In this document: one piece after another, positions 15,553-23,322 of the stretch | How positions within the stretch are numbered: position 1 is the stretch's first letter | Layout of the letters: every line of letters begins with the position of its first letter | From: Neisseria bergeri | GTDB taxonomy: Bacteria; Pseudomonadota; Gammaproteobacteria; Burkholderiales; Neisseriaceae | Assembly (NCBI GenBank): GCA_003044455.1 | Contig: POWY01000003.1 | Coordinates: forward strand, 124,001 to 188,000 | Length of the DNA: 64,000 nt | Reading direction: 5' to 3' | Notes under the pieces: model-generated | What the model was told of the DNA's origin: nothing | What the model saw: the letters and a program-made list of their open reading frames with translations, nothing else | The model's database searches: none | Position numbers and translations under genes: made by a program

Positions 15553-16380
15553 TTAGGGTTGTGTTCCGGGTTGCGTTTCGGCTTCCCCTGCTGCTTCTGC
15601 CTGTGTTTCGGATACGGAATCTTCTTGAACGGCAGTTTCCGCCGCCCCGGTTTCGGCACTTTCGACCAATTCGTCGATGTCGATGTTATCTTCCGTACCT
15701 TCGGCAGGTGTTGCACCGGTCTGCCGCGCGCGGACCTTCATATAGAAATCGCGCATATAACTGTATTTGTCGATGGCGGCATCATCAAGGCTGTCGGTCA
15801 AATCGAGCAGGCCTTCGCGGGTGCTGACGGCGGAGGCGGCAGCCGTACCCCAACGTCCGGCGGGGGTGCGGAAGACGATATTCTTGGGCGGGTAAACGGA
15901 GGTAATGCCCGTGCCGAGCGCGTCGCGGACGGTGGACGGCCCTAAGACGGGCAGCACGAAATAATTGCTGTTTTTCCATCCCCACGAGGCAAACGTGTCG
16001 CCCAAAGTGTTTTTATTGTCGGGAACGCCGCCCGCGCCGGCGATGTCGATCAGTCCGCCCAAACCGAAGGTGGTATTGATGCCGACGCGAACGAGGTCTT
16101 CGCTTGCGCGTTTGATGTCCAAGCGCAAGATATTGCTGCCGAAGCTGACCACATCGCGCAGGTTGTTAAAAAAATTGGACACGCCGGCGCGGACGGGTTT
16201 CGGCGTGACTTTGCGGTAGCCGCGCGCGGCAGGAGCAAAAATGTAGCGGTCGGCGCGGTCGTTAAACTTGCTGACGGCGCGGTTGTAGCCTTCATAAGGG
16301 TCGGCAGGACGGGTTTCTGCAAATGAAGGGGCAGAAGCGAACCCGATCAGCAGGAGGACGGCGTAGGCGGTTTTTTTCAT
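15553..16380 (-). CDS. mlaA: Outer-membrane lipid asymmetry protein MlaA (VacJ)
   Basis: MlaA sits in the outer membrane and extracts misplaced phospholipids for retrograde transport. The 275-residue product contains the family core DPYEGYNRAVSKFNDRADRYIFAPAARGYRKVTPKPVRAGVSNFFNNLRDVVS and GVPDNKNTLGDTFASWGW...YFVLPVLGPSTVRDA. The N terminus is a type I signal (ending SFAE), not a lipobox: there is no cysteine near the cleavage site, unlike E. coli MlaA, which is a lipoprotein. A long Glu/Ala/Thr-rich tail follows the core. It overlaps mlaB by four bases and ends the mla operon. Confidence 0.93.
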   Translation of the reverse strand: MKKTAYAVLLLIGFASAPSFAETRPADPYEGYNRAVSKFNDRADRYIFAPAARGYRKVTPKPVRAGVSNFFNNLRDVVSFGSNILRLDIKRASEDLVRVGINTTFGLGGLIDIAGAGGVPDNKNTLGDTFASWGWKNSNYFVLPVLGPSTVRDALGTGITSVYPPKNIVFRTPAGRWGTAAASAVSTREGLLDLTDSLDDAAIDKYSYMRDFYMKVRARQTGATPAEGTEDNIDIDELVESAETGAAETAVQEDSVSETQAEAAGEAETQPGTQP

Positions 16381-16655
16381 GATTTCAACCAGTCTTTGAT
16401 TTCGTACAGTTCGGACAGCGCGCGCACGGATTCGGGAATGCCGGTCAGCCTGACGCTGCCTTTGCAGCCGCGCAGCACTTCGAGCAGCAGCGACACGCAG
16501 GCGGAATCGGCACGTTTGACACCGCCGAAATCGACGGCAATGGTTTCTTTCAGACGGCATTGCTGCCGGAAACGCTCAAATGCGTCCCCGGTCAGGGTTT
16601 TGACGGTTATGTCGCCGCCGATGTGCAGTGTTCCGTTGTTGAGTTCTGTATGCAT
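16377..16655 (-). CDS. mlaB: STAS-domain protein MlaB
   Basis: MlaB is the small cytoplasmic STAS-domain subunit of the MlaFEDB transporter and binds the ATPase MlaF. The 92-residue product has the STAS pattern AVDFGGVKRADSACVSLLLEVLR, including the conserved Asp-Ser-Ala region. It lies between mlaC and mlaA and overlaps mlaA by four bases, fitting the operon. Confidence 0.88.
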   Translation of the reverse strand: MHTELNNGTLHIGGDITVKTLTGDAFERFRQQCRLKETIAVDFGGVKRADSACVSLLLEVLRGCKGSVRLTGIPESVRALSELYEIKDWLKS

Positions 16656-16705
16656 AGCGTTTGCTCGGAAAACCCATACCGCCCTCGGACGGTATGGTTT
16701 GTCGG

Positions 16706-17296
16706 TTATTTGCCGCCGTTTTTGGCTTTCAACTCGGCAATCAGCCCGTCGATGCCTTTCGCTTTGATGATTTCGCCGAATTGGTTGCGGTACACGGTAA
16801 CCAGGCTCGCTCCTTCGATGGCGACGTTGTAGGCACGGTATTTGCCGCCGTTTTGGTAGGTGGTGAAGTCCATATTGACGGCTTGCTGCCCGGAAAGCCT
16901 GATTTCGGCGCGGACGATGATTTCTTTGCCGCCTTTATTGACGACGGGGTTGTCTTTGATATTGACGTTGGCGTTTTTGAATTTCAGCATCGTGCCGGAA
17001 TAGGTGCGGATCAGCAGGGTTTGAAATTCTTTGGCCAACGCTTGTTTTTGCGCGTCGGACGCGGTGCGCCAAGGGTTGCCGACCGCCAGTGCGGTCATGC
17101 GTTGGAAATCGAAATAAGGGGTCGCGTAGGCTTCGGCTTTTTGGCGGGCGGTAACGGCATCGCCGCTTTTTAAGATACTCAATACCTGGGTGGCGTTTTG
17201 ACGGATTTGGTTTACCGCGTCAGCAGGGGCGGCAACCGCCATACCGATGCTCAAAATACCGATGCACAGTGCGCCGATAAGGGAGGTTTTTTTCAT
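16706..17296 (-). CDS. mlaC: Periplasmic phospholipid shuttle MlaC
   Basis: MlaC carries phospholipid between MlaA and MlaD across the periplasm. The 196-residue product has a signal peptide (MKKTSLIGALCIGILSIGMAVAAPADA) and the family blocks FDFQRMTALAVGNPWRTASDAQKQALAKEFQTLLIRTYSGTM and KGIDGLIAELKAKNG at the end. It lies between mlaD and mlaB with short gaps. Confidence 0.93.
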   Translation of the reverse strand: MKKTSLIGALCIGILSIGMAVAAPADAVNQIRQNATQVLSILKSGDAVTARQKAEAYATPYFDFQRMTALAVGNPWRTASDAQKQALAKEFQTLLIRTYSGTMLKFKNANVNIKDNPVVNKGGKEIIVRAEIRLSGQQAVNMDFTTYQNGGKYRAYNVAIEGASLVTVYRNQFGEIIKAKGIDGLIAELKAKNGGK

Positions 17297-17329
17297 GATT
17301 CAGTGTCCTATAAATATGGTGTTGTACGT

Positions 17330-17827
17330 TTATTCGGCGGTTTTTGCCGCATCGTTGCCGCCCGCCGCGTTTTTCTCGGCGAAGCCGGTCATGAATTTGC
17401 CGATCAGGTTTTCCAAAACAATGGCGGAGCTGGTAACGGAAATGGTATCGCCTGCGGCAAGATTCTCGGTGTCGCCGCCTTGTTGCAGACCGATATATTG
17501 TTCGCCCAATAGGCCGGAAGTCAGGATTTGTGCGGAAACGTCGCTGCTGAACTGATATTTGCCGTCCAAATCGAGGCGGACTTTCGCCTGATAGGATTTC
17601 GGATCAAGCCCGATAGCGCCGACGCGTCCGACCAATACGCCTGCGGATTTGACGGGGGCATTGACCTTCAAACCGCCGATGTCGCCGAAATCGGCATAAA
17701 CGGCGTAGGTTTTGTCCGAACCGCCGAACGCCGCGCCGCCCGCCACGCGGAAAGCGAGGAAGGCAACCGCCGCCGCGCCGATCAGGACGAACAGTCCGAC
17801 CCAAAATTCCAATACGTTCTTTTTCAT
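17330..17827 (-). CDS. mlaD: MCE-domain lipid transporter subunit MlaD
   Basis: MlaD is anchored in the inner membrane and forms a hexameric periplasmic ring through its MCE domain. The 165-residue product has one N-terminal membrane helix (EFWVGLFVLIGAAAVAFLAFRVAGG) and the MCE core GDIGGLKVNAPVKSAGVLVGRVGAIGLDPKSYQAKVRLDLDG, then LLGEQYIGLQQGG. The start is complement 17827 (MKKNVLEF). A DUS of the AG dialect (AGGCCGTCTGAA, complement 17865-17876) lies in the short gap to mlaE. Confidence 0.93.
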   Translation of the reverse strand: MKKNVLEFWVGLFVLIGAAAVAFLAFRVAGGAAFGGSDKTYAVYADFGDIGGLKVNAPVKSAGVLVGRVGAIGLDPKSYQAKVRLDLDGKYQFSSDVSAQILTSGLLGEQYIGLQQGGDTENLAAGDTISVTSSAIVLENLIGKFMTGFAEKNAAGGNDAAKTAE

Positions 17828-17877
17828 TAAAGTTCCTTGAATATCCGATGTTCCGCGTTTCGTCTTCAGACGGCCTG

Positions 17878-18654
17878 TCAATCTGTAAACATCCACGCGG
17901 TCAATATAAAATCGACCGCCAAAATCGTCAGGGCGGACGAAACCACCGTACGCGTGCTGGCGCGCAAAATGCCTTCCGAGGTCGGGACGCAGTGGAAGCC
18001 CTGATGCACGGCAATCAGCGTTACCGCCACGCCGAACGCGGCGGACTTAATCAGACCGTTGATTACGTCGTAGTGTATCGTAATGTTGTTCTGCATTTGC
18101 GACCAGAAAATACCGCTGTCCAAGCCCAGCCAGCTCACGCCGACCAGATACGCGCCGAAGATGCCCGCCACGTTAAAAATCGAAGCCAAAAGCGGCATAG
18201 AGAACACGCCCGCCCAAAAGCGCGGGGCAACCACGCGGGCGACGGGGTTTACCGCCATCACGTTCATCGCTTCGAGCTGTTCGGTCGTTTTCATCAAACC
18301 GATTTCGCTGGTCATCGCACCGCCCGCGCTGCTGGCAAACAAAATCGCCGCCAACACGGGACCCAGTTCGCGCAACAGCGAAGCCGCGACCATATAGCCC
18401 AAAATATCGGCGGATTTGAATTTCGACAACTGCGTATAGCCCTGCAAACCCAAGACCATGCCGACAAACAGCCCCGAAACGGCAACAATCAGCACCGACA
18501 GCACGCCGGCGAAATACACTTGGCGCACGCTCAGGCGCGGACGGACGAAAGCCGTACCGGATTTCGCCAGAATATTCAGCAGAAACAGCGTGATACTGCC
18601 GAGAGATTGAATAAGGCCGAGGGTTTTCGCCCCGACGGAACGGATAAAATTCAT
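17878..18654 (-). CDS. mlaE: ABC lipid transporter permease MlaE
   Basis: MlaE is the membrane core of the MlaFEDB lipid transporter. The 258-residue product has about six membrane helices and the family's block LLRELGPVLAAILFASSAGGAMTSEIGLMKTTEQLEAMNVMAVNPVARVVAPRFWAG. In meningococci homologous genes have also been described as a glutamate uptake system (gltT/gltM); the sequence itself is of the MlaE type. Confidence 0.92.
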   Translation of the reverse strand: MNFIRSVGAKTLGLIQSLGSITLFLLNILAKSGTAFVRPRLSVRQVYFAGVLSVLIVAVSGLFVGMVLGLQGYTQLSKFKSADILGYMVAASLLRELGPVLAAILFASSAGGAMTSEIGLMKTTEQLEAMNVMAVNPVARVVAPRFWAGVFSMPLLASIFNVAGIFGAYLVGVSWLGLDSGIFWSQMQNNITIHYDVINGLIKSAAFGVAVTLIAVHQGFHCVPTSEGILRASTRTVVSSALTILAVDFILTAWMFTD

Positions 18655-18701
18655 AAATTTCTATATGTAAAGTTCAACTGTTTCAGACGGCATCAACTCA
18701 T

Positions 18702-19502
18702 TTATCCCAACAGGTCCTGATGTAACGACGTTTGCGCCGGATAACGGTATGCTACGGGGCCGTCTGCCAGCCCGCCGACAAACTGGCGCACCCAAGGCGA
18801 ATCCAGTTCGCGCATTTCCTGCGGCGAGCCGGAGAACATAATTTCGCCGTGCGCCAAGAAAATCACCTGATCGACGATTTCCAAAGATTTTTCAATGTCG
18901 TGCGTTACCATAATACTGGTCGAACGCAAAGCCTTGTTGACGCGGCTGATCAAGTGGGCAATCACGCCCAAGGAAATCGGATCGAGGCCGGTAAACGGCT
19001 CGTCGTACAACATGATTTCAGGGTCGAGTGCAATCGTGCGGGCAAGCGCGACGCGGCGCGACATCCCACCGGACAACTCGGACGGCATCAGGTTTTCCAC
19101 ACCGCGCAGACCGACCGCGTTCAGTTTCAACAAAACCAAATCTCGAATCACCGCTTCCGGCAGTTGCGTCAGTTCGCGCATCGGAAAAGCAATATTGTCA
19201 AATACAGACAAATCGGTAAACAGTGCGCCGTGTTGGAACAACACACCCATACGGCGGCGGTGTTCATACAACTCGTCAGCCGAAAAGCCCGCCAAATCCC
19301 GTCCTTCAATCAAAACCTGCCCGGACTGCGGACGAATCTGTCCTGTAATCAGCCTCATCAGCGTGGTTTTGCCGCTGCCCGAACCGCCCATTACGGCAGC
19401 AAAATTGCCTTGCGGAATACTGAAATTGATGTTCTTCAGAATCGGGCGGTCGCCATACGCAAAGGCGACATCTTTCATTTCGATAAAAGGGAAGGGACTC
19501 AT
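18702..19502 (-). CDS. mlaF: ABC lipid transporter ATPase MlaF
   Basis: MlaF drives the Mla lipid transporter. The 266-residue product has Walker A GGSGSGKTT (39-47), signature LSGGMSRR (the M in place of Q is typical of the Mla subfamily), Walker B IMLYDEPFTGLDP and the switch His in VTHDIE. The C-terminal tail SPWVRQFVGGLADGPVAYRYPA is typical of MlaF. It is the first gene of the mlaFEDCBA run; a DUS lies in the gap to mlaE. Confidence 0.93.
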   Translation of the reverse strand: MSPFPFIEMKDVAFAYGDRPILKNINFSIPQGNFAAVMGGSGSGKTTLMRLITGQIRPQSGQVLIEGRDLAGFSADELYEHRRRMGVLFQHGALFTDLSVFDNIAFPMRELTQLPEAVIRDLVLLKLNAVGLRGVENLMPSELSGGMSRRVALARTIALDPEIMLYDEPFTGLDPISLGVIAHLISRVNKALRSTSIMVTHDIEKSLEIVDQVIFLAHGEIMFSGSPQEMRELDSPWVRQFVGGLADGPVAYRYPAQTSLHQDLLG

Positions 19503-19638
19503 GTGCAGGCAAAACGATAGGTTTGACGGCGTGTATTTTAAGGCTTATCGGAAAGACGGGCAATTTTCAGACGGCATACGGACGGTAAGTGTTGTGAAAA
19601 TGCCGTGCCCCGGCAGCGGATTGTTTACCGAAGTGAAA

Positions 19639-19667
19639 AATGTTATCTTTCAAATGATAATTTTTCT
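19639..19667. promoter_or_regulatory. Possible Fur box of mpeR
   Basis: The AT-rich sequence TGTTATCTTTCAAATGATAA, with TTTTTCTC after it, directly precedes the mpeR start and resembles a degenerate Fur site (GATAAT hexamers). mpeR is known to be iron- and Fur-controlled in gonococci. The match is imperfect. Confidence 0.4.
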
Positions 19668-19679
19668 CAAGAAATAACC

Positions 19680-20594
19680 ATGGCAGAAGAATATTTGAAC
19701 AGCAGCCAATTCGTCAACCTGGTTAACAGCGGGGGCGGAGATTATGTCGAAGGCAGCTACCGTTTCGATACTTTGTCCAACGGCATTTCCATCCACGGCG
19801 GCACGGTAACAGCACGGTGTGATTTTTGCAGCAGCCGCCTCACCGAACCTTATGTGTCGTTCGTGCTTTTGCTGGAAGGCTCTTTGAACTTCGGCATCAA
19901 CCGGAGCCGATTCCAAATCGATGCGGACGGCGGCAAGGTCATCCTGATTTCAGTCGGGGAAGAAGTCCTGTTCAGCCGCTATCTTTATCGCGGCGGCAAA
20001 ACGGTCAAAATGACAATTAAAGGTATGGAGCAATGGCTACTGCGTCCGGAGTATGCGGGTTTTACACCCATACTTTACCGCGAACCGGTCAGAATATGGG
20101 ATTTGTCACCAAATCTGCGCGGCTTGGCAGCATCTTGCCTGCAACCTGCCCCAAGGGGGCATTTGGGCGAAACATTGCGCCGCGAGGCAGACGTTTTGCG
20201 GCTGCTGTCGGATTTGTGGAACATGGTGTCGGACAGCATCGGGCCGGCAGCAGGAGAAACGGCGGAAGTAAACACCATGCCGTCTGAAAACTTCAGCCGT
20301 ATCCTGAACGGGGCATTTGCCAACGGCGCACACCATGTCAACCGGCTGACAGATGCGCTGAACATCAGCGAAAGGACGCTGCAACGCCGCATGCGCGACC
20401 ATTTCGGCATTACCGCAAGCGAGTGGCTGCACCACAAACAAATGCAGCACGCGCTCTATCTGTTGCAAAACGGGGGGAAAAGCATAGGCGAAACCGCATA
20501 TTTATGCGGCTACCGCCACGTTTCCAGCTTTACTCAGGCATTCAGGCAATATTTCGGCAGCACGCCTGCGGAAACCAAAAAAGAAAACCGGTAA
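19680..20594 (+). CDS. mpeR: AraC-family transcriptional regulator MpeR
   Basis: The 304-residue product has a ligand-sensing N-terminal half and a C-terminal AraC DNA-binding domain with two helix-turn-helix motifs (VNRLTDALNISERTLQRRMRDHFGITASEWLHHKQMQHALYLLQNGGKSIGETAYLCGYRHVSSFTQAFRQYFGSTPAE). It matches neisserial MpeR, which in gonococci represses mtrF/mtrR and activates the xenosiderophore receptor gene fetA under iron limitation. fetA lies in the same window at 52 kb. The start at 19680 (MAEEYLNSS) is preferred over an in-frame ATG 25 codons earlier, which would run through the putative Fur box. An internal DUS (around 20278) encodes MPSE. Confidence 0.88.
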   Translation: MAEEYLNSSQFVNLVNSGGGDYVEGSYRFDTLSNGISIHGGTVTARCDFCSSRLTEPYVSFVLLLEGSLNFGINRSRFQIDADGGKVILISVGEEVLFSRYLYRGGKTVKMTIKGMEQWLLRPEYAGFTPILYREPVRIWDLSPNLRGLAASCLQPAPRGHLGETLRREADVLRLLSDLWNMVSDSIGPAAGETAEVNTMPSENFSRILNGAFANGAHHVNRLTDALNISERTLQRRMRDHFGITASEWLHHKQMQHALYLLQNGGKSIGETAYLCGYRHVSSFTQAFRQYFGSTPAETKKENR

Positions 20595-20701
20595 GCCGCA
20601 TTTAATTTAAAACCCGAAATCTGCATGTAAAGAAACTTGTACGGTAATTTATTTGGGAATAAACTAAAACTACATCTGACTACAAAACTGGAGAACCCTA
20701 A

Positions 20702-22144
20702 ATGAAACAATTGGCCATGTACATCAACGGACGCTTTGAAAACGACTTCAACGGCGAATGGCGCGACGTATTGAACCCATCCACCGAAGAAACCATCGCC
20801 CGCGAACCCAAAGGCGGCAAAGCGGACGTTGACCGCGCCGTAGCGGCGGCGCGTGCGGCGCAACCGGCATGGGAGCGTCTGCCTGCGGTCGAACGCGGCG
20901 CGTATTTGCGCAAAATCGCCCAAGGCATACGCGGACGCGCCGACGAGCTGACCGACACCATCGTTGCCGAAGGCGGCAAAACCAAAGACTTGGCGCGCGT
21001 GGAAGTGATGTTCACCGCCGACTATCTCGATTACCAAGCCGAATGGGCGCGCCGTTACGAAGGCGAAATCATCCAAAGCGACCGCCCGCGCGAAAACATT
21101 TTATTGTTCAAACGTCCGCTGGGCGTCGTGGCAGGCATTTTGCCGTGGAACTTCCCCTTCTTCCTGATTGCCCGCAAAATGGGCCCGGCTTTGGTAACGG
21201 GCAATACCATCGTCGTCAAACCCAGCAGCGTAACCCCGATCAACTGCCACATCTTCGCCGAAATCGTCGATGCGGTCGGACTGCCCGCAGGCGTGTTCAA
21301 CGTAGTGAACGGTCCGGGTGCGGAAATCGGCAATGCCTTGTCCGCCCATCCGCAAGTCGATATGGTCAGCCTGACCGGCTCCGTCGAAGCAGGCCGCCAA
21401 GTGATGGAAGCCGCTTCTACCAACATCACCAAAGTTTCGCTGGAACTCGGCGGCAAAGCCCCCGCCATCGTGTTGAAAGACGCGGATTTGGACTTGGCGG
21501 TGAAATCCATCTTGGCTTCTCGCGTCGGCAACACCGGTCAAATCTGCAACTGCGCCGAGCGCGTCTATGTCCACAGCAGCCTGAAAGACGCGTTTATCGA
21601 AAAAATGACCGCCGCCATGAAAGGCGTGCGCTACGGCAACCCTGCCGAAGCCGAAGCAGGCGCGCTGGAAATGGGCCCGCTGATTGAAGAACGCGCCGTC
21701 AAAGCCGTTGCCGAAAAAGTGGAACGGGCAGTCAAACAAGGTGCGAAACTGGTCTGCGGCGGCAAACGCGCTGAAGGACGCGGCTATTTCTTCGAGCCGA
21801 CCCTGCTGACCGACACCGACAACAGTATGGACATTATGAAAGAAGAAACCTTCGGCCCCGTTCTGCCCGTTTCCGCTTTCGACACGCTCGACCAAGTCAT
21901 CGCACTGGCTAACGATTGCGAGTTTGGTCTGACCAGTTCTGTTTATACGACTAATTTAAACGAAGCCTTCTACGTTACCCGCCGCCTGCAATTCGGCGAA
22001 ACCTACATCAACCGCGAAAACTTTGAAGCGATGCAGGGCTTCCACGCCGGTTGGAAAAAATCCGGTATCGGCGGCGCGGACGGCAAACACGGTTTGGAAG
22101 AATATCTGCAAACCCAAGTCGTTTATCTGGAAACCGATATTTAA
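20702..22144 (+). CDS. aldA: Aldehyde dehydrogenase AldA (lactaldehyde/glycolaldehyde type)
   Basis: The 480-residue product is an NAD-dependent aldehyde dehydrogenase, very close to E. coli AldA over its whole length: YEGEIIQSDRPRENILLFKRPLGVVAGILPWNFPFFLIARKM, KVSLELGGKAPAIV (general base Glu 248) and GQICNCAERVYV (nucleophile Cys 284), ending GGADGKHGLEEYLQTQVVYLE. It would oxidise lactaldehyde or glycolaldehyde. The gene stands alone between mpeR and a DUS-pair terminator; GGAGAACCCTAA precedes the ATG. Confidence 0.93.
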   Translation: MKQLAMYINGRFENDFNGEWRDVLNPSTEETIAREPKGGKADVDRAVAAARAAQPAWERLPAVERGAYLRKIAQGIRGRADELTDTIVAEGGKTKDLARVEVMFTADYLDYQAEWARRYEGEIIQSDRPRENILLFKRPLGVVAGILPWNFPFFLIARKMGPALVTGNTIVVKPSSVTPINCHIFAEIVDAVGLPAGVFNVVNGPGAEIGNALSAHPQVDMVSLTGSVEAGRQVMEAASTNITKVSLELGGKAPAIVLKDADLDLAVKSILASRVGNTGQICNCAERVYVHSSLKDAFIEKMTAAMKGVRYGNPAEAEAGALEMGPLIEERAVKAVAEKVERAVKQGAKLVCGGKRAEGRGYFFEPTLLTDTDNSMDIMKEETFGPVLPVSAFDTLDQVIALANDCEFGLTSSVYTTNLNEAFYVTRRLQFGETYINRENFEAMQGFHAGWKKSGIGGADGKHGLEEYLQTQVVYLETDI

Positions 22145-22169
22145 TACCGCTTTGAAACCCCGATAGAAA

Positions 22170-22205
22170 ATGCCGTCTGAACCCGATTTCAAGTTCAGAC
22201 GGCAT
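22170..22205. terminator. Bidirectional DUS-pair terminator between aldA and ppk2
   Basis: ATGCCGTCTGAA (22170-22181) and its inverse (22194-22205), with T runs on both sides. It serves the convergent genes aldA and ppk2. Confidence 0.88.
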
Positions 22206-22225
22206 TTTTACAGTTTCACCGGTAA

Positions 22226-23155
22226 TCAGTCATGACCGATATCGATGGTTTTCTCTTTGTAACGCGTATCGGGAACAAGAACGATTTTATCGTCCACTTT
22301 GCCGATGGCTTTCACGTCTTTGCCCGGATAGTCAAGCTGATGCAGGAAGTAGCGGATACAGTTCAAACGGGCGCGTTTTTTGTCGTCGGAACGGATGATG
22401 ACCCAAGGCGCGTCGCCGGTGTGGGTATGAAAGAACATGGCGTTTTTAGCTTCGGTGTAGTCGTCCCAACGGTCGAGCGACTGGATATCCACGGGGGAAA
22501 GTTTCCAGTGTTTCAGGGGGTCGTCGCGGCGGGAGATGAAGCGGCGCAGTTGTTCTTCACGGGATACGGAGAACCAGAATTTAAACAGATGGATGCCACT
22601 GGCAACGAGCATACGCTCTAATTCGGGAGTTTGGCGCATAAAGAGCATATATTCGTTGGGTTCGCAGAAGCCCATCACGCGTTCTACGCCGGCACGGTTG
22701 TACCATGAGCGGTCGAAGAACACCATTTCGCCTGCAGTCGGCAGATTTTGAACATAGCGTTGGAAATACCATTGTCCGCGTTCGGTAGTGGTTGGTTTCT
22801 CCAAAGCAACCACGCGCGCGCCACGCGGATTTAAATGTTCCATAAAACGTTTGATGGTACCGCCCTTACCTGCCGCGTCCCGGCCTTCAAACAGACTGAC
22901 GATGCGTTGGCCGGAATCTTTAACCCAGCTTTGCACTTTCAGCAGCTCGATTTGCAGTTTGGCTTTTTCGGCTTCGTATACGGCACGGCGCATACGTTTG
23001 CGGTAGGGGTAGTTTTCGGGCAGCGGGGCTGTGCCGGAATCTTCGGCAGAACCTTTGCCTTCATGTTCCAAAACAGCTTTTTCAAATACTTGGAGCTGGT
23101 CTTGCTTTTCGCCCAATTCCACACTTTCAAACGGTTGCAGCTGGTGGTCTGTCAT
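22226..23155 (-). CDS. ppk2: Polyphosphate kinase 2
   Basis: PPK2 enzymes transfer phosphate between polyphosphate and nucleotides. The 309-residue product has Walker A GRDAAGKGG (91-99), the lid segment and the second motif VFFDRSWYNRAGVERVMGF, then FKFWFSVSREEQLRRF and the WKLSPVDIQSLDRWDDYTEAKNAMF block of the single-domain PPK2 family. The first 55 residues are a charged extension. Whether it prefers GDP or ADP cannot be told from sequence alone. It is divergent from pabBC. Confidence 0.92.
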   Translation of the reverse strand: MTDHQLQPFESVELGEKQDQLQVFEKAVLEHEGKGSAEDSGTAPLPENYPYRKRMRRAVYEAEKAKLQIELLKVQSWVKDSGQRIVSLFEGRDAAGKGGTIKRFMEHLNPRGARVVALEKPTTTERGQWYFQRYVQNLPTAGEMVFFDRSWYNRAGVERVMGFCEPNEYMLFMRQTPELERMLVASGIHLFKFWFSVSREEQLRRFISRRDDPLKHWKLSPVDIQSLDRWDDYTEAKNAMFFHTHTGDAPWVIIRSDDKKRARLNCIRYFLHQLDYPGKDVKAIGKVDDKIVLVPDTRYKEKTIDIGHD

Positions 23156-23322
23156 AAAGGTCTCCTTATTGTATTTCAGGTTGGAAATCGAAATTTGTTT
23201 TCACAATTTTACACCTTCGCCCCCACTTTCTCTACATAAAATTACATTTTGCCGATATTTGCCGAATCGTCTAAAAATATGTGTAAAAAGGGCGTATAAT
23301 CAAACCATTTGACTGAACCGCC

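Noticed and set aside
17848-18720. Plus-strand ORF of 290 codons opposite mlaE
   Set aside because: Antisense shadow without ribosome-binding site; the minus-strand mla operon explains the region.
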